Origin: Bacillota bacterium
GTDB taxonomy: Bacteria > Bacillota > UBA4882 > UBA10575
NCBI GenBank assembly: GCA_012521315.1
Contig: JAAYMP010000027.1
Coordinates: 1-17,006 of the forward strand
Direction: 5' to 3'
DNA length: 17,006 nucleotides
Every line of letters starts with the position of its first letter. The first letter of the stretch is position 1. Made by a program: the position numbers and the translations under genes. The notes below the pieces were generated by a model. It was not told the origin of the DNA, did not search any database, and worked only from the letters and a program-made list of their open reading frames with translations. Positions 1 through 8,588 of the stretch are shown here, piece after piece.

Positions 1-91
1 TAACCTTCAGCCGTAAACGACATGGCGGGGTTTCTTTCTTTTCTCCGGCAAGGCAATAACAATAAGAATAAACGCAAGGAGGATTGGGCGA

Positions 92-682
92 TTGCCAACC
101 ACGGTGCCAACCGAAAAAAAAGACCTGCGCGCCTTCTACCGGGCGAAGCTCGCGCAGATCCCGGAAGTTGAAGCCCGGCGGTGGAGTGCCCGGATCTGTG
201 CACGGGCTTTAGCCTTGCCCATCTTACCGGACAAGCAAGTGATCGCGGCTTATTCCTCCTTCGGTCACGAAGTGGCTACCCGGACGCTCCTGGCCGGTCT
301 ACTAGCGGCGGGCCGTCCTTTAGCCTTGCCCGTTGTGGACCAGCAAACCCGGGTCATGGCTTTCCGCCGCGTCGACCGTCTGGAGACCTTAACCCCCGGC
401 GTTTACGGGATTTTGGAACCCCGGACCGGCCAGTGGTGTTCTCCGGAGGAGATTGCCTTGTTCTTCATTCCCGGCATTGCCTTTGACCGGCAGGGGAACC
501 GATTGGGCCACGGGGGTGGGTATTACGACCGTTATCTCTCGACGGTGAGACCGGAGGCGGTCAAAATTGGGCTCGCTTTTCAACTGCAGATCGCCGAGGC
601 GCTCCCTGCTAGCCCGCACGACATTAAGGTCGATGCGGTCCTTACCGAGCAGGAAATTATCGGTTGCGTTTCAGACCGCTGA
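92..682 (+). CDS. fthC: 5-formyltetrahydrofolate cyclo-ligase (5,10-methenyl-THF synthetase)
   Basis: This 196-residue cytosolic enzyme converts 5-formyl-THF to 5,10-methenyl-THF using ATP, returning the storage folate to the one-carbon pool. The family signature is visible: FFIPGIAFD (about 124-132) followed by a glycine-rich GHGGGYYDR (139-147), the ATP/folate site. The length is normal for the family. The start is TTG at 92, nine bases after AAGGAGG at 76-82; an in-frame GTG at 104 lies too far from that site. The 3' end overlaps the convergent PspC-domain gene by 26 bases (657-682), so no intergenic terminator separates them. Other folate genes lie in the window (folE2, folP, folK), but this gene is separate from them. 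B. subtilis yqgN is the equivalent. Family assignment is firm; the symbol is one of several in use. Confidence 0.95.
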   Translation: MPTTVPTEKKDLRAFYRAKLAQIPEVEARRWSARICARALALPILPDKQVIAAYSSFGHEVATRTLLAGLLAAGRPLALPVVDQQTRVMAFRRVDRLETLTPGVYGILEPRTGQWCSPEEIALFFIPGIAFDRQGNRLGHGGGYYDRYLSTVRPEAVKIGLAFQLQIAEALPASPHDIKVDAVLTEQEIIGCVSDR

Positions 683-1043
683 AGAGCATGATGATCCCAA
701 GGATGATCAAGAAGAACGGCGCGAAGTCACGAAAACGCGGCCAAGGAAACAAGGCGCGCCATAAGAAAAACAAGCCCACCACAATCAGGATGATGCCGCC
801 CCGCCGCCACTGCCGTTCCTCGTCTTCCGGGCTGGTTTGGCCTTCGGTCCGGTCCGGGGTGTCGTCCTCTTCGGGAATAATGAACCAAGCAATCAGATAA
901 ACAAGGCCGCCCCCGATCGATAACGACAGGATCCAGAGTAACCGGATCACCACGACATCAACATTGAAATAAGCGGCTAATCCCCCAGCTACCCCGCCAA
1001 ACACCCGGTCCGTCCGGGAACGGTACAGACGTTTTGGTTCCAC
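657..1043 (-). CDS. PspC-domain membrane protein
   Basis: The product is a 128-residue predicted membrane protein. Residues about 1-60 form a PspC domain: a basic start (KRLYRSRTDR), VFGGVAGGLAAYF, then a hydrophobic helix (about 33-56) ending in FIIPEED. An acidic polar linker (about 58-80) follows, then two more membrane helices (about 82-98 and 106-123) and a basic tail KRNR. PspC proteins act in envelope-stress signalling in some bacteria; the role of this small Firmicute form is not established. The start is GTG at 1043, nine bases after AAAGGAGG on the minus strand. A longer reading to ATG at 1109 has no such site and adds an unrelated basic peptide. The gene diverges from addB and converges with the cyclo-ligase. 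Confidence 0.88.
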   Translation of the reverse strand: MEPKRLYRSRTDRVFGGVAGGLAAYFNVDVVVIRLLWILSLSIGGGLVYLIAWFIIPEEDDTPDRTEGQTSPEDEERQWRRGGIILIVVGLFFLWRALFPWPRFRDFAPFFLIILGIIMLFSGLKRNR

Positions 1044-1051
1044 CAGGTAAG

Positions 1052-1060
1052 ACCTCCTTT
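1052..1060 (-). promoter_or_regulatory. Shine-Dalgarno site fixing the GTG start of the PspC gene
   Basis: Read on the minus strand this is AAAGGAGGT, ending nine bases before GTG at 1043. It lies inside the longer open frame that begins at 1109, so it argues for the shorter protein. Confidence 0.75.
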
Positions 1061-1181
1061 TAATTCCTCCCGTCTTTCCTATCTTACACCATGATCTGCG
1101 GACAAGCAATCTTCCGGCAGGAAAATAACGCCCGCAACAAGAACCTGATCCAAGAGAATTGGAGAGGGGGGTGCGTGGTTA

Positions 1182-4100
1182 ATGCTGCAAATTATTCGCC
1201 ATCCCGAACTTTACCGGGATCCGGTTAGCGCCATCCGGGACCTGTTTGGGGAAGAATGGCCGCCGCCCGGTGACCGGAGACTGGTGCTCATCTTTCCCAC
1301 CCAAACGCTCTTGGAGCACTGGGAGGAAAAATTACTGCCGGCCTTCGGCAGTTGGGGCGGGGTACGTTTTGTCCTGTTCGATGGTTTCGTCCGGGATCTA
1401 TTACAGGAAACCCGTCCGGACCTTTCCGACCTGACACCCGGGGGCAGCATTTTGCTTTTGCGTTTGGCCGTTGCCGAACTGACCCAAGAGGGGCGCATCC
1501 CATACCTGGCCCAGGCTTTCCCGGCGGTTGGTTTTTACGCCACCCTGCGCCAGGAGATTGGCCTCCTGAAACGGGCGGGCCTTGATCCCGCCTCTTTTGG
1601 CCGCCTGGTACGGGCGGCCGATCAACCCCTGCAGGAACTGGCGGTGGTCTACGCCCGCTATCAACAATTGTTAAGCGGGCGGTGTCTGGCTGATGGTGAA
1701 GAAAAATACCGGCTGGCGGTGGCCGAAAGCGCCAAAACCATCCCCTGGCTCCAGGGAAAAGAACTTGTCGTGGTCGGTTTTACCGATTTTACCCGCCAAC
1801 AAGAAGCTCTCATCCATAACCTCGGCAGGCAAATGAAGGTGACCGTGGTCTTTGACCACGGGCTGGCTGGTCGGCCTGGGCTAAGCCAACCCTCCTTGCC
1901 CAGCGGGGAAAAGGCGGAAGAACTAGTCTGTTCCCGGCCGCCGGCGGAGCCCGCGACAAAGGCCACCCCCCTTTTACTGGCCCATCTCCAGAAAAATTTG
2001 TGGGCTGGCCCGCCCGGGACTGCCTCCCCTGGTCCCGACGGGAGCGTTGCGTTGCTAAAAGTGAAAGGGGGAAGCCGTCACGAGCTGGTGGCGGTGGCCA
2101 ATGAAGTGAAGAGGTTATTAACGGCCGACCCGTCCCTTGAACCCGATGAAATTGCGGTCATCACGCCATACCCGGTCGAGGAGGTCTACCAGATCTTAAC
2201 GGCCTTTGGGCTTCCGGTTACCGCCCAGATCAGCGGCGCTTTGGCGCCGGAACCGGCGGCCCAGGCTTTGCTGGAACCTTTCCGGGTCATCCTGTCGGAC
2301 TTTGAATGGGCCGCCATGGTAAAATACCTGCGTTGGGGTGGAGTTTATCCACCGGAACAACTATACCGGGTTGACCCGCCGGCGACTTTGGCCGATTGGG
2401 AGACGACCCTGGCCACGATTTTCTCGGCGGAGGAGGAACAAGGGGCGCGGAGTAAAGCCCTCCTCGCGTTTCTGGCCCGGATCCCGCCGGAAGCCACTTA
2501 TGGGCAGTTTTTCCAAATCTGTCGGGACTGGCTGGATCATCCCTTGCTTTTGGATACCTTCCTGCCCCCGTCCGCTGCCGCCGCGCCCTTTCGCCAAGCC
2601 CGGTTTGTCCAGACCTCCTTCCTTGGTAAACTGCGGGGTCTGGTCCAGAAAGGCTTGGATTTAACGGCGTCCCCGGCGACGGCGCCGCCCGAAGTCCAAC
2701 TGGCTGATTTTTATTTGACGCTCGAAGCCATGCTCGCCCAGGAGTTTACGGCGAAACCGGCTTCCTGGCGAAGCGGCGTCCGTGTCTTAACCCCTACCGA
2801 GGGGCGGGGGTTGAGTTTCCGGGTCTCTTTTGTCGTCGGTCTCAACGAAGGGCTTGTCCCGCGCTTGACCCCAAGCGGTTGGCTTTTAAGGGAAGAAACG
2901 GTTCTCGACTCACCCCTTGCTTCTTTGCTACCGACCAGTCGTGAGCAGTTGCGCCGGGAACGTTTGCTCTTTACTTATCTCCTGCGCACAGCCGGGGAGA
3001 AACTGGTCCTCACCTGCAGTTCGACCAACGAGGAAGGGGAAGCGGTCAACCCCAGTTCCTTCTGGGAGGACTTGACCAAGCTTCTTCCCGACGGCCAAGA
3101 GATTGCGGAAGTGGAGACGGAAAACCTGATTGCTCCCCTTTGCCGGCCTGATTCAGCGGCTTTGGCCATGGAGGTGGCCGCCAAGGTCCGGGACGCGTTG
3201 GCCCGGCAACGGGCCGGGCGTGCCCGCAATGGTTATTTGGGTCCCCCCGAAGCGGAGTTCCTCCGGGCCAAACTGGGCGGGAAACCTTTTGGCATTTCGG
3301 CTTTGGAGGAGTATATAACCTGTCCTTTTCTTTATTTTTGCCGGCGGTGGCTCCAGATTGACCCTTTAGGCGAACCGGAGATCATCCCTACCCGGCTGGC
3401 GGAAGGTAGGATTGCCCATCTGGTGTTGAAAGAGTTTTTCCACCGCCACCGGGGCGAGGTTTTGCGGCGAAACGCTTTGGAGACGTATCTGTCCGAGATC
3501 CGGGTTTTGGTACAAACCCATTACCCACAGGCCGAAACGGTAAAATCAATGCTCCAGTATAATCTGTTGGTTCTGGGGCGGGAAAACTTAATTTCCCTGT
3601 TAACAAGGGTTGTCCAGGAAGAGGTGGCGTGGGGGGAGAAAACCGGCGGCCGCTTTCTCCCCCGCTATTTCGAGTTGGGCTTCGGCGGCCTATTACATGA
3701 AGCGGACGCCGGTTCCACACCGCAGCCGCTGGTCTTGACAGCGGAAGACGTTCCAGCAGACGAGCTGCCGGCTCCGGCCGCTCAGCCGCCATTAAAAATT
3801 TGGGGGAAGATTGACCGGGTTGATACGGACGGCGCCGGAAATTTCATTGTTTATGACTATAAAACAGGGAGGCTGCCGTCCCAAGAGGAGATCCTTAGTG
3901 GTAAGCGCCTGCAGCTCCCCTTGTATCTTCTGGCGGTGAGCCGCCTTTTTCTGCCGGAGGGGAGGCCGGTGGGCGCCGCCTATTACAGTCTGCCCCAGTC
4001 CACCCGGGGGCGAGGGATTTGGCGGGCGGAGGCGGAGGCGCTGGGGATCGGGAGCCGCCACCTCCTGACAGATGAGGAGTGGGCGGCGACGCTGGAAAAC

Positions 4101-4250
4101 GCCGTGACGGCGGCCCTCCAATCCTACCATGCCATCCTCCGGGGCGCCTTTCCTTTCTGCCCGCCAAAGCGATGCCCGGATTACTGTGAATTTTGGGCAA
4201 TCTGCCGGCAAGGAATCTGGGGAAGGGGGGATCAAGATGGAGCTGAATGA
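1182..4250 (+). CDS. addB: ATP-dependent helicase/nuclease subunit B (AddB)
   Basis: This is the 1022-residue partner of AddA in the AddAB end-processing complex, which resects double-strand breaks for RecA. The N-terminal part is a degenerate helicase-like region: I see no Walker A P-loop, and FPTQTLLEHW sits where it would follow. Residues about 530-620 keep the UvrD-like core (VVGLNEGLVPR, then RRERLLFTYLL). The C-terminal PD-(D/E)XK nuclease shows D878 in GKIDRVD, D892 and K894 in YDYKTG, then LQLPLY. C714, C998, C1002 and C1008 match the AddB iron-sulfur staple, with C993 as an extra cysteine. B. subtilis AddB is about 1166 residues, so this one is short. The start is ATG at 1182, after a GGAG plus a G-run at 1161-1171. 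It overlaps addA by 14 bases. Confidence 0.93.
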   Translation: MLQIIRHPELYRDPVSAIRDLFGEEWPPPGDRRLVLIFPTQTLLEHWEEKLLPAFGSWGGVRFVLFDGFVRDLLQETRPDLSDLTPGGSILLLRLAVAELTQEGRIPYLAQAFPAVGFYATLRQEIGLLKRAGLDPASFGRLVRAADQPLQELAVVYARYQQLLSGRCLADGEEKYRLAVAESAKTIPWLQGKELVVVGFTDFTRQQEALIHNLGRQMKVTVVFDHGLAGRPGLSQPSLPSGEKAEELVCSRPPAEPATKATPLLLAHLQKNLWAGPPGTASPGPDGSVALLKVKGGSRHELVAVANEVKRLLTADPSLEPDEIAVITPYPVEEVYQILTAFGLPVTAQISGALAPEPAAQALLEPFRVILSDFEWAAMVKYLRWGGVYPPEQLYRVDPPATLADWETTLATIFSAEEEQGARSKALLAFLARIPPEATYGQFFQICRDWLDHPLLLDTFLPPSAAAAPFRQARFVQTSFLGKLRGLVQKGLDLTASPATAPPEVQLADFYLTLEAMLAQEFTAKPASWRSGVRVLTPTEGRGLSFRVSFVVGLNEGLVPRLTPSGWLLREETVLDSPLASLLPTSREQLRRERLLFTYLLRTAGEKLVLTCSSTNEEGEAVNPSSFWEDLTKLLPDGQEIAEVETENLIAPLCRPDSAALAMEVAAKVRDALARQRAGRARNGYLGPPEAEFLRAKLGGKPFGISALEEYITCPFLYFCRRWLQIDPLGEPEIIPTRLAEGRIAHLVLKEFFHRHRGEVLRRNALETYLSEIRVLVQTHYPQAETVKSMLQYNLLVLGRENLISLLTRVVQEEVAWGEKTGGRFLPRYFELGFGGLLHEADAGSTPQPLVLTAEDVPADELPAPAAQPPLKIWGKIDRVDTDGAGNFIVYDYKTGRLPSQEEILSGKRLQLPLYLLAVSRLFLPEGRPVGAAYYSLPQSTRGRGIWRAEAEALGIGSRHLLTDEEWAATLENAVTAALQSYHAILRGAFPFCPPKRCPDYCEFWAICRQGIWGRGDQDGAE

Positions 4251-7200
4251 GGAACAACGCCGGGCTGTTGAAGATTTTTCCACCGATCTGCTGGTCATGG
4301 CCGGGGCCGGGACCGGGAAAACCCGAGTCCTGACCCAGAAGTATCTGCATTTACTGCAGACGCGCCGCTGTGAAGTCTCCCAGATCGTGGCCGTCACTTT
4401 TACCAACAAAGCCGCCGCGGAGATGCGGGAGCGGATCCGGAAAGCAATGATGGCCATCTACCACCAGAGTACCGGTGCGGAAAGGGAATACTGGTCCCGC
4501 CAGGTGGAGCTGTTGGAAGTAGCGGCGAAGATCACCACCATCCATGGCCTCTGTCTGGGGCTTTTGAGACAGCACCCGGTGGAAGCCGGCATCGATCCGC
4601 AGGGGAAGATCCTGGACGAAGGGGAGGAGTACCTGTTTAAAGCAAAAGCGGCCAAAACAGCCTTGAGCGCACTGGTGGCCGTCGATGACGACGGATTTAA
4701 CCTTTCGGTGGTGCTGGCGTTGGGGGCCCATTTTTTTCTGGAGCAGCTCCCGGCGTTATACAGTACCCTGAAGGAAGCCGGGGTCGAGGTGGAAAAGCTG
4801 ACGGCGACCGTACCGGAGGAGGAGTGCACCCGGAAATTGGCCGCCGCCAAAGCGAACTTAACCAGCGCCCTCTTTCACCTGGAAGAGCAGGCCGGTACCG
4901 TCCGTCTCACCCCCCGGGCCCAAAAACTCCTGGATACCCTTTGGGCCCAATGGCCGCTTTACCGGGAAGCGCTGGTGAAAATGGAGCGGTTGGACGAAAC
5001 GGGATCGCAGATCCTGGCGGACCTTCTGGCGTTTCTCCCCAGAAACCTCAACAAGCAACTGCGGCCGGCCATCGACGAGGTCCACACCCGGGTGGAGGAG
5101 GTCAGAAAGGCCTTTGCTTCCCGGGAGGCGGCCGTGCAAAAGCCGGTGATTGTTGCTTTTCTCCGCCTTTTTGACCGGGAATACGGCCGGTTGAAACAGC
5201 GGGAGGGGAAACTGGACTTTACCGACCAACTCTTTTTGGTCCGGAAAATGCTCCGCACCCACCCGGCCATCGCGCAGGAATACCAAAAGCGCTTCGCTTA
5301 CTTTATGGTTGATGAGTTTCAGGACACCAACAGCCTGCAGTGGGAGATCATTCAACTCTTGTGCGGGGAAGGCCACCGCGCGGGCCGGTTGTTTCTGGTT
5401 GGCGATTTGAAACAATCGATCTACCGTTTCCGGGGAGCGGAAGTCGAGATTATGACCGCGTTGGCCAATGCCAAGCGGGAAGGGGACGGCCAAGTTCTGG
5501 TCTTGACGAAAAACTACCGGACCAAAGCGGCGGTCGCCGCCGTGGTCAATCAGCTTTGTCGTGCCGTCTTTGCCAGTGAAGACTTTCCCTACCACCCGTT
5601 GGTGCCGGCGGCCACCGCAGAGCGCACCCGGGAAGCCGGGGTTGAAGTCTTACTCGCGCCAGAGGACGAACCGTCAATGCTAGCCGCCCGAATCAAGCAG
5701 TTGGTGGAGGAGGGAACGGTTCAGGTCCGGGACGGGAAGACCAGCCGCCCGGCGCAGTACGGCGATGTGGCGTTGCTCTTTCGGACGAAAACCAAGCTCA
5801 AAGCCTTTGAAGACGCCTTCCGCGCCCAGGGGATTCCCTACCGGGTTACGGCCGGGGTTGGTTTTTACACCCGGCAAGAGATCCAGGACCAGCTGAACCT
5901 GCTCCGTCTCGTCGAATGCCCCGATGATGCCCTTGCCTTGGCGGGGGTATTGCGCTCCCCCTTTGGTCAGGTTTCCGACCAGGCCCTTTTCTGGCTGGCC
6001 CATCCCGACGGGCTGGCGAAAGGATTTTGGGCAGGGGAGGAGGCCGCTGCCGATCCGACGGCCATCCCCGCCGGGGAAAGGCAACGTCTGGCGCAGCTAA
6101 GGAAGTTGCTGGCCGGTTTGGGCCAAAATGCCCAACTGCTTACGATTCCGGAGATCCTGTACGCCGCCTGGCGCGAAACGGGGTATTTGGCGGCGGTGGC
6201 CGCCTTGCCGGAGGGCGAACGCTGCCTGGCCAATCTGGAAAAGCTGATCCAACGGGCGGAAGATTTTGCGGGGAAGGGCTACTCCGGCCTGCAGGATTTT
6301 GTCGCTTTTCTCCGTCATTTGTCCAACCTTGAGGTGCGGGAAGGTGAAGCAGCGTTACCGCTGAGCGAGGGGAATTTTGTGCAAATGATGACGATCCATG
6401 CGGCGAAAGGGTTGGAGTTTCCGGTGGTGGTCCTCCTCGAGCTGGACCGGGAGTTTAACCTCTCCCCCCGGGCCACCGTAGCTTATCATAAGGCATACGG
6501 GCTTGTCCATAAAATAAAAGACCCGTCCGGGTCGTGGCTGGATACGGAGGAGACCGCGGAATTAAAGGCCAGGGAGAAAAGGGCGGAGATCTCGGAGTTA
6601 AAACGCCTGTTCTATGTCGGCCTCACCCGGGCCCGCGATTATTTATTATTATCCGCCACGGTGAAGGAGGTAAAGGCCGAGACCATTGACCAAGGCCAGG
6701 CTTGGTTGGACTGGTTGGAACTGGTCTGGCCCGGTTTGACCACCGCGGAAGAGGGGCTTCATTTCCTTACCGGGGAGGAGGACCACCCCGTCAAAATTAC
6801 CCGGTCGGTCCCAGCCGCCGTCCAACCGGGACCGGCCTTTGGCCAGCCGGAAACCCAGACCGAGGAGACCGCGGCTACGCTTGAATTTCCCGTCATAACG
6901 CAAAAAATGACGACCCGCCGCCTCTCGTTAACGCCGCTCCTCACTTTCCAGGAGTGTCCCCGCCGGTTTTTCTGGCAGCACCGCCTGGGGAGCGACCCGG
7001 CGACGGTGCCGGCGACCGGTGGGGCGCCCGCCGAAAAGGTCACGACCAATTACAGCCTGTTGCTGGGGGGGGTCTTTCACCGGCTGATCGCCGGGCCGGT
7101 TTTGGCGAAGGCCGAAGCCGAGGCCGCGTTGGCGGGTTGGTTCCACGGGTTACCGCCGGAGGAAAGGCAGGACGCTTTAGCCCAGGTGCATCTGATGTAC

Positions 7201-7668
7201 CAAAACTACCTGGCCAGCCCCTTCTTGCCGGAAACGGGGGTGCGGGTGGAAAACGAACTTCCCTTCGTCTTGGCGTTACAAAACGTCATCGTCAAGGGGG
7301 TCATCGACCGGATTCTCTTCTACCCCGACGGCCGGATCGTGGTGGTTGATTTTAAAACCAACCGCCGCCTGCCGCCACCGGGGAAGATCCGCGACCGCTA
7401 TTATTTCCAAGTGTACCTTTACGCCCTGGCGATCCGCGAAATCTACCAGCGGCTGCCGGACGAAGGCTGGATCTACTTTGTCCACCCCAACCAGAAACTG
7501 CCTTGTCCCTTGACCGAAAAAAACCTCGGGGCGACCGAGGAACAGATCTTGAGGACCGTCGAGTATATTACCGCCCATGATGATCCGGCGGATTATCCTC
7601 CCGGGGAAGATTGTGAGTTTTGCCCCTTTACCCCGTGGTGCAAGGAAGCGGCCTCTTCTTCATGGTAA
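4237..7668 (+). CDS. addA: ATP-dependent helicase/nuclease subunit A (AddA)
   Basis: This is the 1143-residue motor and nuclease subunit of AddAB. Superfamily 1A helicase motifs occur in order: Walker A AGAGTGKT (K28), VTFTNKAAAEM (Ia), TTIHGLC, Walker B VDEFQDTN (D359, E360), GDLKQSIYRFRG (III), KNYRT (IV), MTIHAAKGLEFPVV (V) and FYVGLTRARD (VI). The C-terminal PD-(D/E)XK nuclease has D1024 in GVIDRI, D1038 and K1040 in VDFKTN, and QVYLY from Q1058. Unusually for AddA, C907, C1126, C1129 and C1135 form the spacing expected of an Fe-S staple. The start is ATG at 4237, six bases after a G-run (4225-4230) and overlapping addB. An in-frame ATG at 4129 lies deep inside addB and has no good site. 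The last 76 bases are antisense to folE2. Confidence 0.95.
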   Translation: MELNEEQRRAVEDFSTDLLVMAGAGTGKTRVLTQKYLHLLQTRRCEVSQIVAVTFTNKAAAEMRERIRKAMMAIYHQSTGAEREYWSRQVELLEVAAKITTIHGLCLGLLRQHPVEAGIDPQGKILDEGEEYLFKAKAAKTALSALVAVDDDGFNLSVVLALGAHFFLEQLPALYSTLKEAGVEVEKLTATVPEEECTRKLAAAKANLTSALFHLEEQAGTVRLTPRAQKLLDTLWAQWPLYREALVKMERLDETGSQILADLLAFLPRNLNKQLRPAIDEVHTRVEEVRKAFASREAAVQKPVIVAFLRLFDREYGRLKQREGKLDFTDQLFLVRKMLRTHPAIAQEYQKRFAYFMVDEFQDTNSLQWEIIQLLCGEGHRAGRLFLVGDLKQSIYRFRGAEVEIMTALANAKREGDGQVLVLTKNYRTKAAVAAVVNQLCRAVFASEDFPYHPLVPAATAERTREAGVEVLLAPEDEPSMLAARIKQLVEEGTVQVRDGKTSRPAQYGDVALLFRTKTKLKAFEDAFRAQGIPYRVTAGVGFYTRQEIQDQLNLLRLVECPDDALALAGVLRSPFGQVSDQALFWLAHPDGLAKGFWAGEEAAADPTAIPAGERQRLAQLRKLLAGLGQNAQLLTIPEILYAAWRETGYLAAVAALPEGERCLANLEKLIQRAEDFAGKGYSGLQDFVAFLRHLSNLEVREGEAALPLSEGNFVQMMTIHAAKGLEFPVVVLLELDREFNLSPRATVAYHKAYGLVHKIKDPSGSWLDTEETAELKAREKRAEISELKRLFYVGLTRARDYLLLSATVKEVKAETIDQGQAWLDWLELVWPGLTTAEEGLHFLTGEEDHPVKITRSVPAAVQPGPAFGQPETQTEETAATLEFPVITQKMTTRRLSLTPLLTFQECPRRFFWQHRLGSDPATVPATGGAPAEKVTTNYSLLLGGVFHRLIAGPVLAKAEAEAALAGWFHGLPPEERQDALAQVHLMYQNYLASPFLPETGVRVENELPFVLALQNVIVKGVIDRILFYPDGRIVVVDFKTNRRLPPPGKIRDRYYFQVYLYALAIREIYQRLPDEGWIYFVHPNQKLPCPLTEKNLGATEEQILRTVEYITAHDDPADYPPGEDCEFCPFTPWCKEAASSSW

Positions 7669-8426
7669 GCAAAGGCGCTGTGGTTATGGATGGATTCGAA
7701 GCTCTCCACCTCCAAGCGGAACCACGAGACTTTGGGTTCACGGCGTAAAGCAAGCACCGAATCGCGGAGGATATCTTCGACAAACTTGGGGTGGTCGTAG
7801 GCCTCTTCCGTTACGTACTTTTCGTCTTCCCGTTTCAAGACAGGGTAAACGCAGGAACTGCCCTGCTCCCGGAGGAGAAGGATCAGGTCTTCGATCCAAA
7901 GATAGGTCCCGGGCCGGCAACGGACGGAAGCCCGGATCACCGCCCGCTGGTTGTGGGCGCCGTAGCGGGAGATGGCCTTACTGCAGGGGCAAAGGGAAAC
8001 GACGGGCACATGCACGGTCAGGCGAAAATCATAGCCGGAGTCGGTCAGCCGCCCCCAGAACTGGCAAGAAAAATCCAGAGGGGAAGGCAAGCCGCTGACC
8101 GGCGCCGCGACCGGCATAAAGTAACGAAAATCCAGGGTGATGTCGGCTGCGGAGGCTTTGAGCTTTGTTTTCAGCTCCGCCAACATCAGCTTTAACTCCC
8201 GGCCGGAGATGGGTTTATCACCCCAAGCCACCAGGACCTCCATGAAGCGGCTAAGGTGGGTCCCCTTGTATTGCTCGGGCAAGTTGACAGCGGCGGTGAT
8301 CTTCCCCAGGATCTGCTGGAAACCGCCGTCGCGCGTGGCAATCAGAAAAGGAAGGTGGACACCCTTGACGCCAACCCGTTGAATCTCAATCCCCCGCTGG
8401 TCGAAGCGATTCTGAACATCTTCCAT
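7593..8426 (-). CDS. folE2: GTP cyclohydrolase FolE2 (type IB)
   Basis: This 277-residue enzyme converts GTP to 7,8-dihydroneopterin triphosphate, the first step of folate synthesis; it can also feed queuosine-type pathways. It belongs to the metal-flexible IB family, unrelated in sequence to FolE. Family hallmarks are VPVVSLCPCSK (C146 and C148), ISRYGAHNQRA just after it, and FESIHNHSAF near the end (E244, H247, H249). A non-conserved tail of about 22 residues follows the last motif, and that tail is what overlaps addA antisense. The start is ATG at 8426 with a modest GGAAAGGG upstream; I see no convincing promoter. It diverges from dacF and is the only folate gene here on this strand. No type I FolE is seen in the window. 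Confidence 0.95.
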   Translation of the reverse strand: MEDVQNRFDQRGIEIQRVGVKGVHLPFLIATRDGGFQQILGKITAAVNLPEQYKGTHLSRFMEVLVAWGDKPISGRELKLMLAELKTKLKASAADITLDFRYFMPVAAPVSGLPSPLDFSCQFWGRLTDSGYDFRLTVHVPVVSLCPCSKAISRYGAHNQRAVIRASVRCRPGTYLWIEDLILLLREQGSSCVYPVLKREDEKYVTEEAYDHPKFVEDILRDSVLALRREPKVSWFRLEVESFESIHNHSAFAYHEEEAASLHHGVKGQNSQSSPGG

Positions 8427-8528
8427 GACAATACCCTTTCCGACAGTTTTAAAATGGCCAGATCTCTCTTCTCCTTTTATATTCGCACTATTGCTGAAGC
8501 TTCCTTTTTTTTAACCCAGTGTTTCCAC

Positions 8529-8557
8529 GCATAATGCTTCTTCCTTTTGTAAAAACT
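8529..8557 (+). promoter_or_regulatory. Candidate sigma-F promoter of dacF
   Basis: GCATA (8529-8533), a 15-base spacer, then GTAAAAACT (8549-8557). This fits the forespore sigma-F pattern GYATA-N15-GGNNANANT except at the second -10 base. B. subtilis dacF is known to be transcribed by sigma-F, which supports the reading. The site lies about 30 bases before the dacF start. Confidence 0.55.
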
Positions 8558-8588
8558 CTTAAAGACGGGAACTTAAGGAGGAAGTATG

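Noticed and set aside
1..75. Window start before the cyclo-ligase
   Set aside because: I see no partial gene end, hairpin or clear promoter that can be supported in so short a stretch.
3792..5595. Long minus-strand open frames (such as 221 and 245 codons) opposite addB and addA
   Set aside because: They lie wholly within strongly conserved addB/addA, have low-complexity Pro/Arg/Gly-rich translations, no recognisable family and no ribosome site; they are shadows of GC-rich coding sequence.
8496..8512. Palindrome GAAGCTTC followed by eight T, upstream of dacF
   Set aside because: The palindrome has no loop and only four pairs per arm, so it cannot form a standard terminator hairpin.
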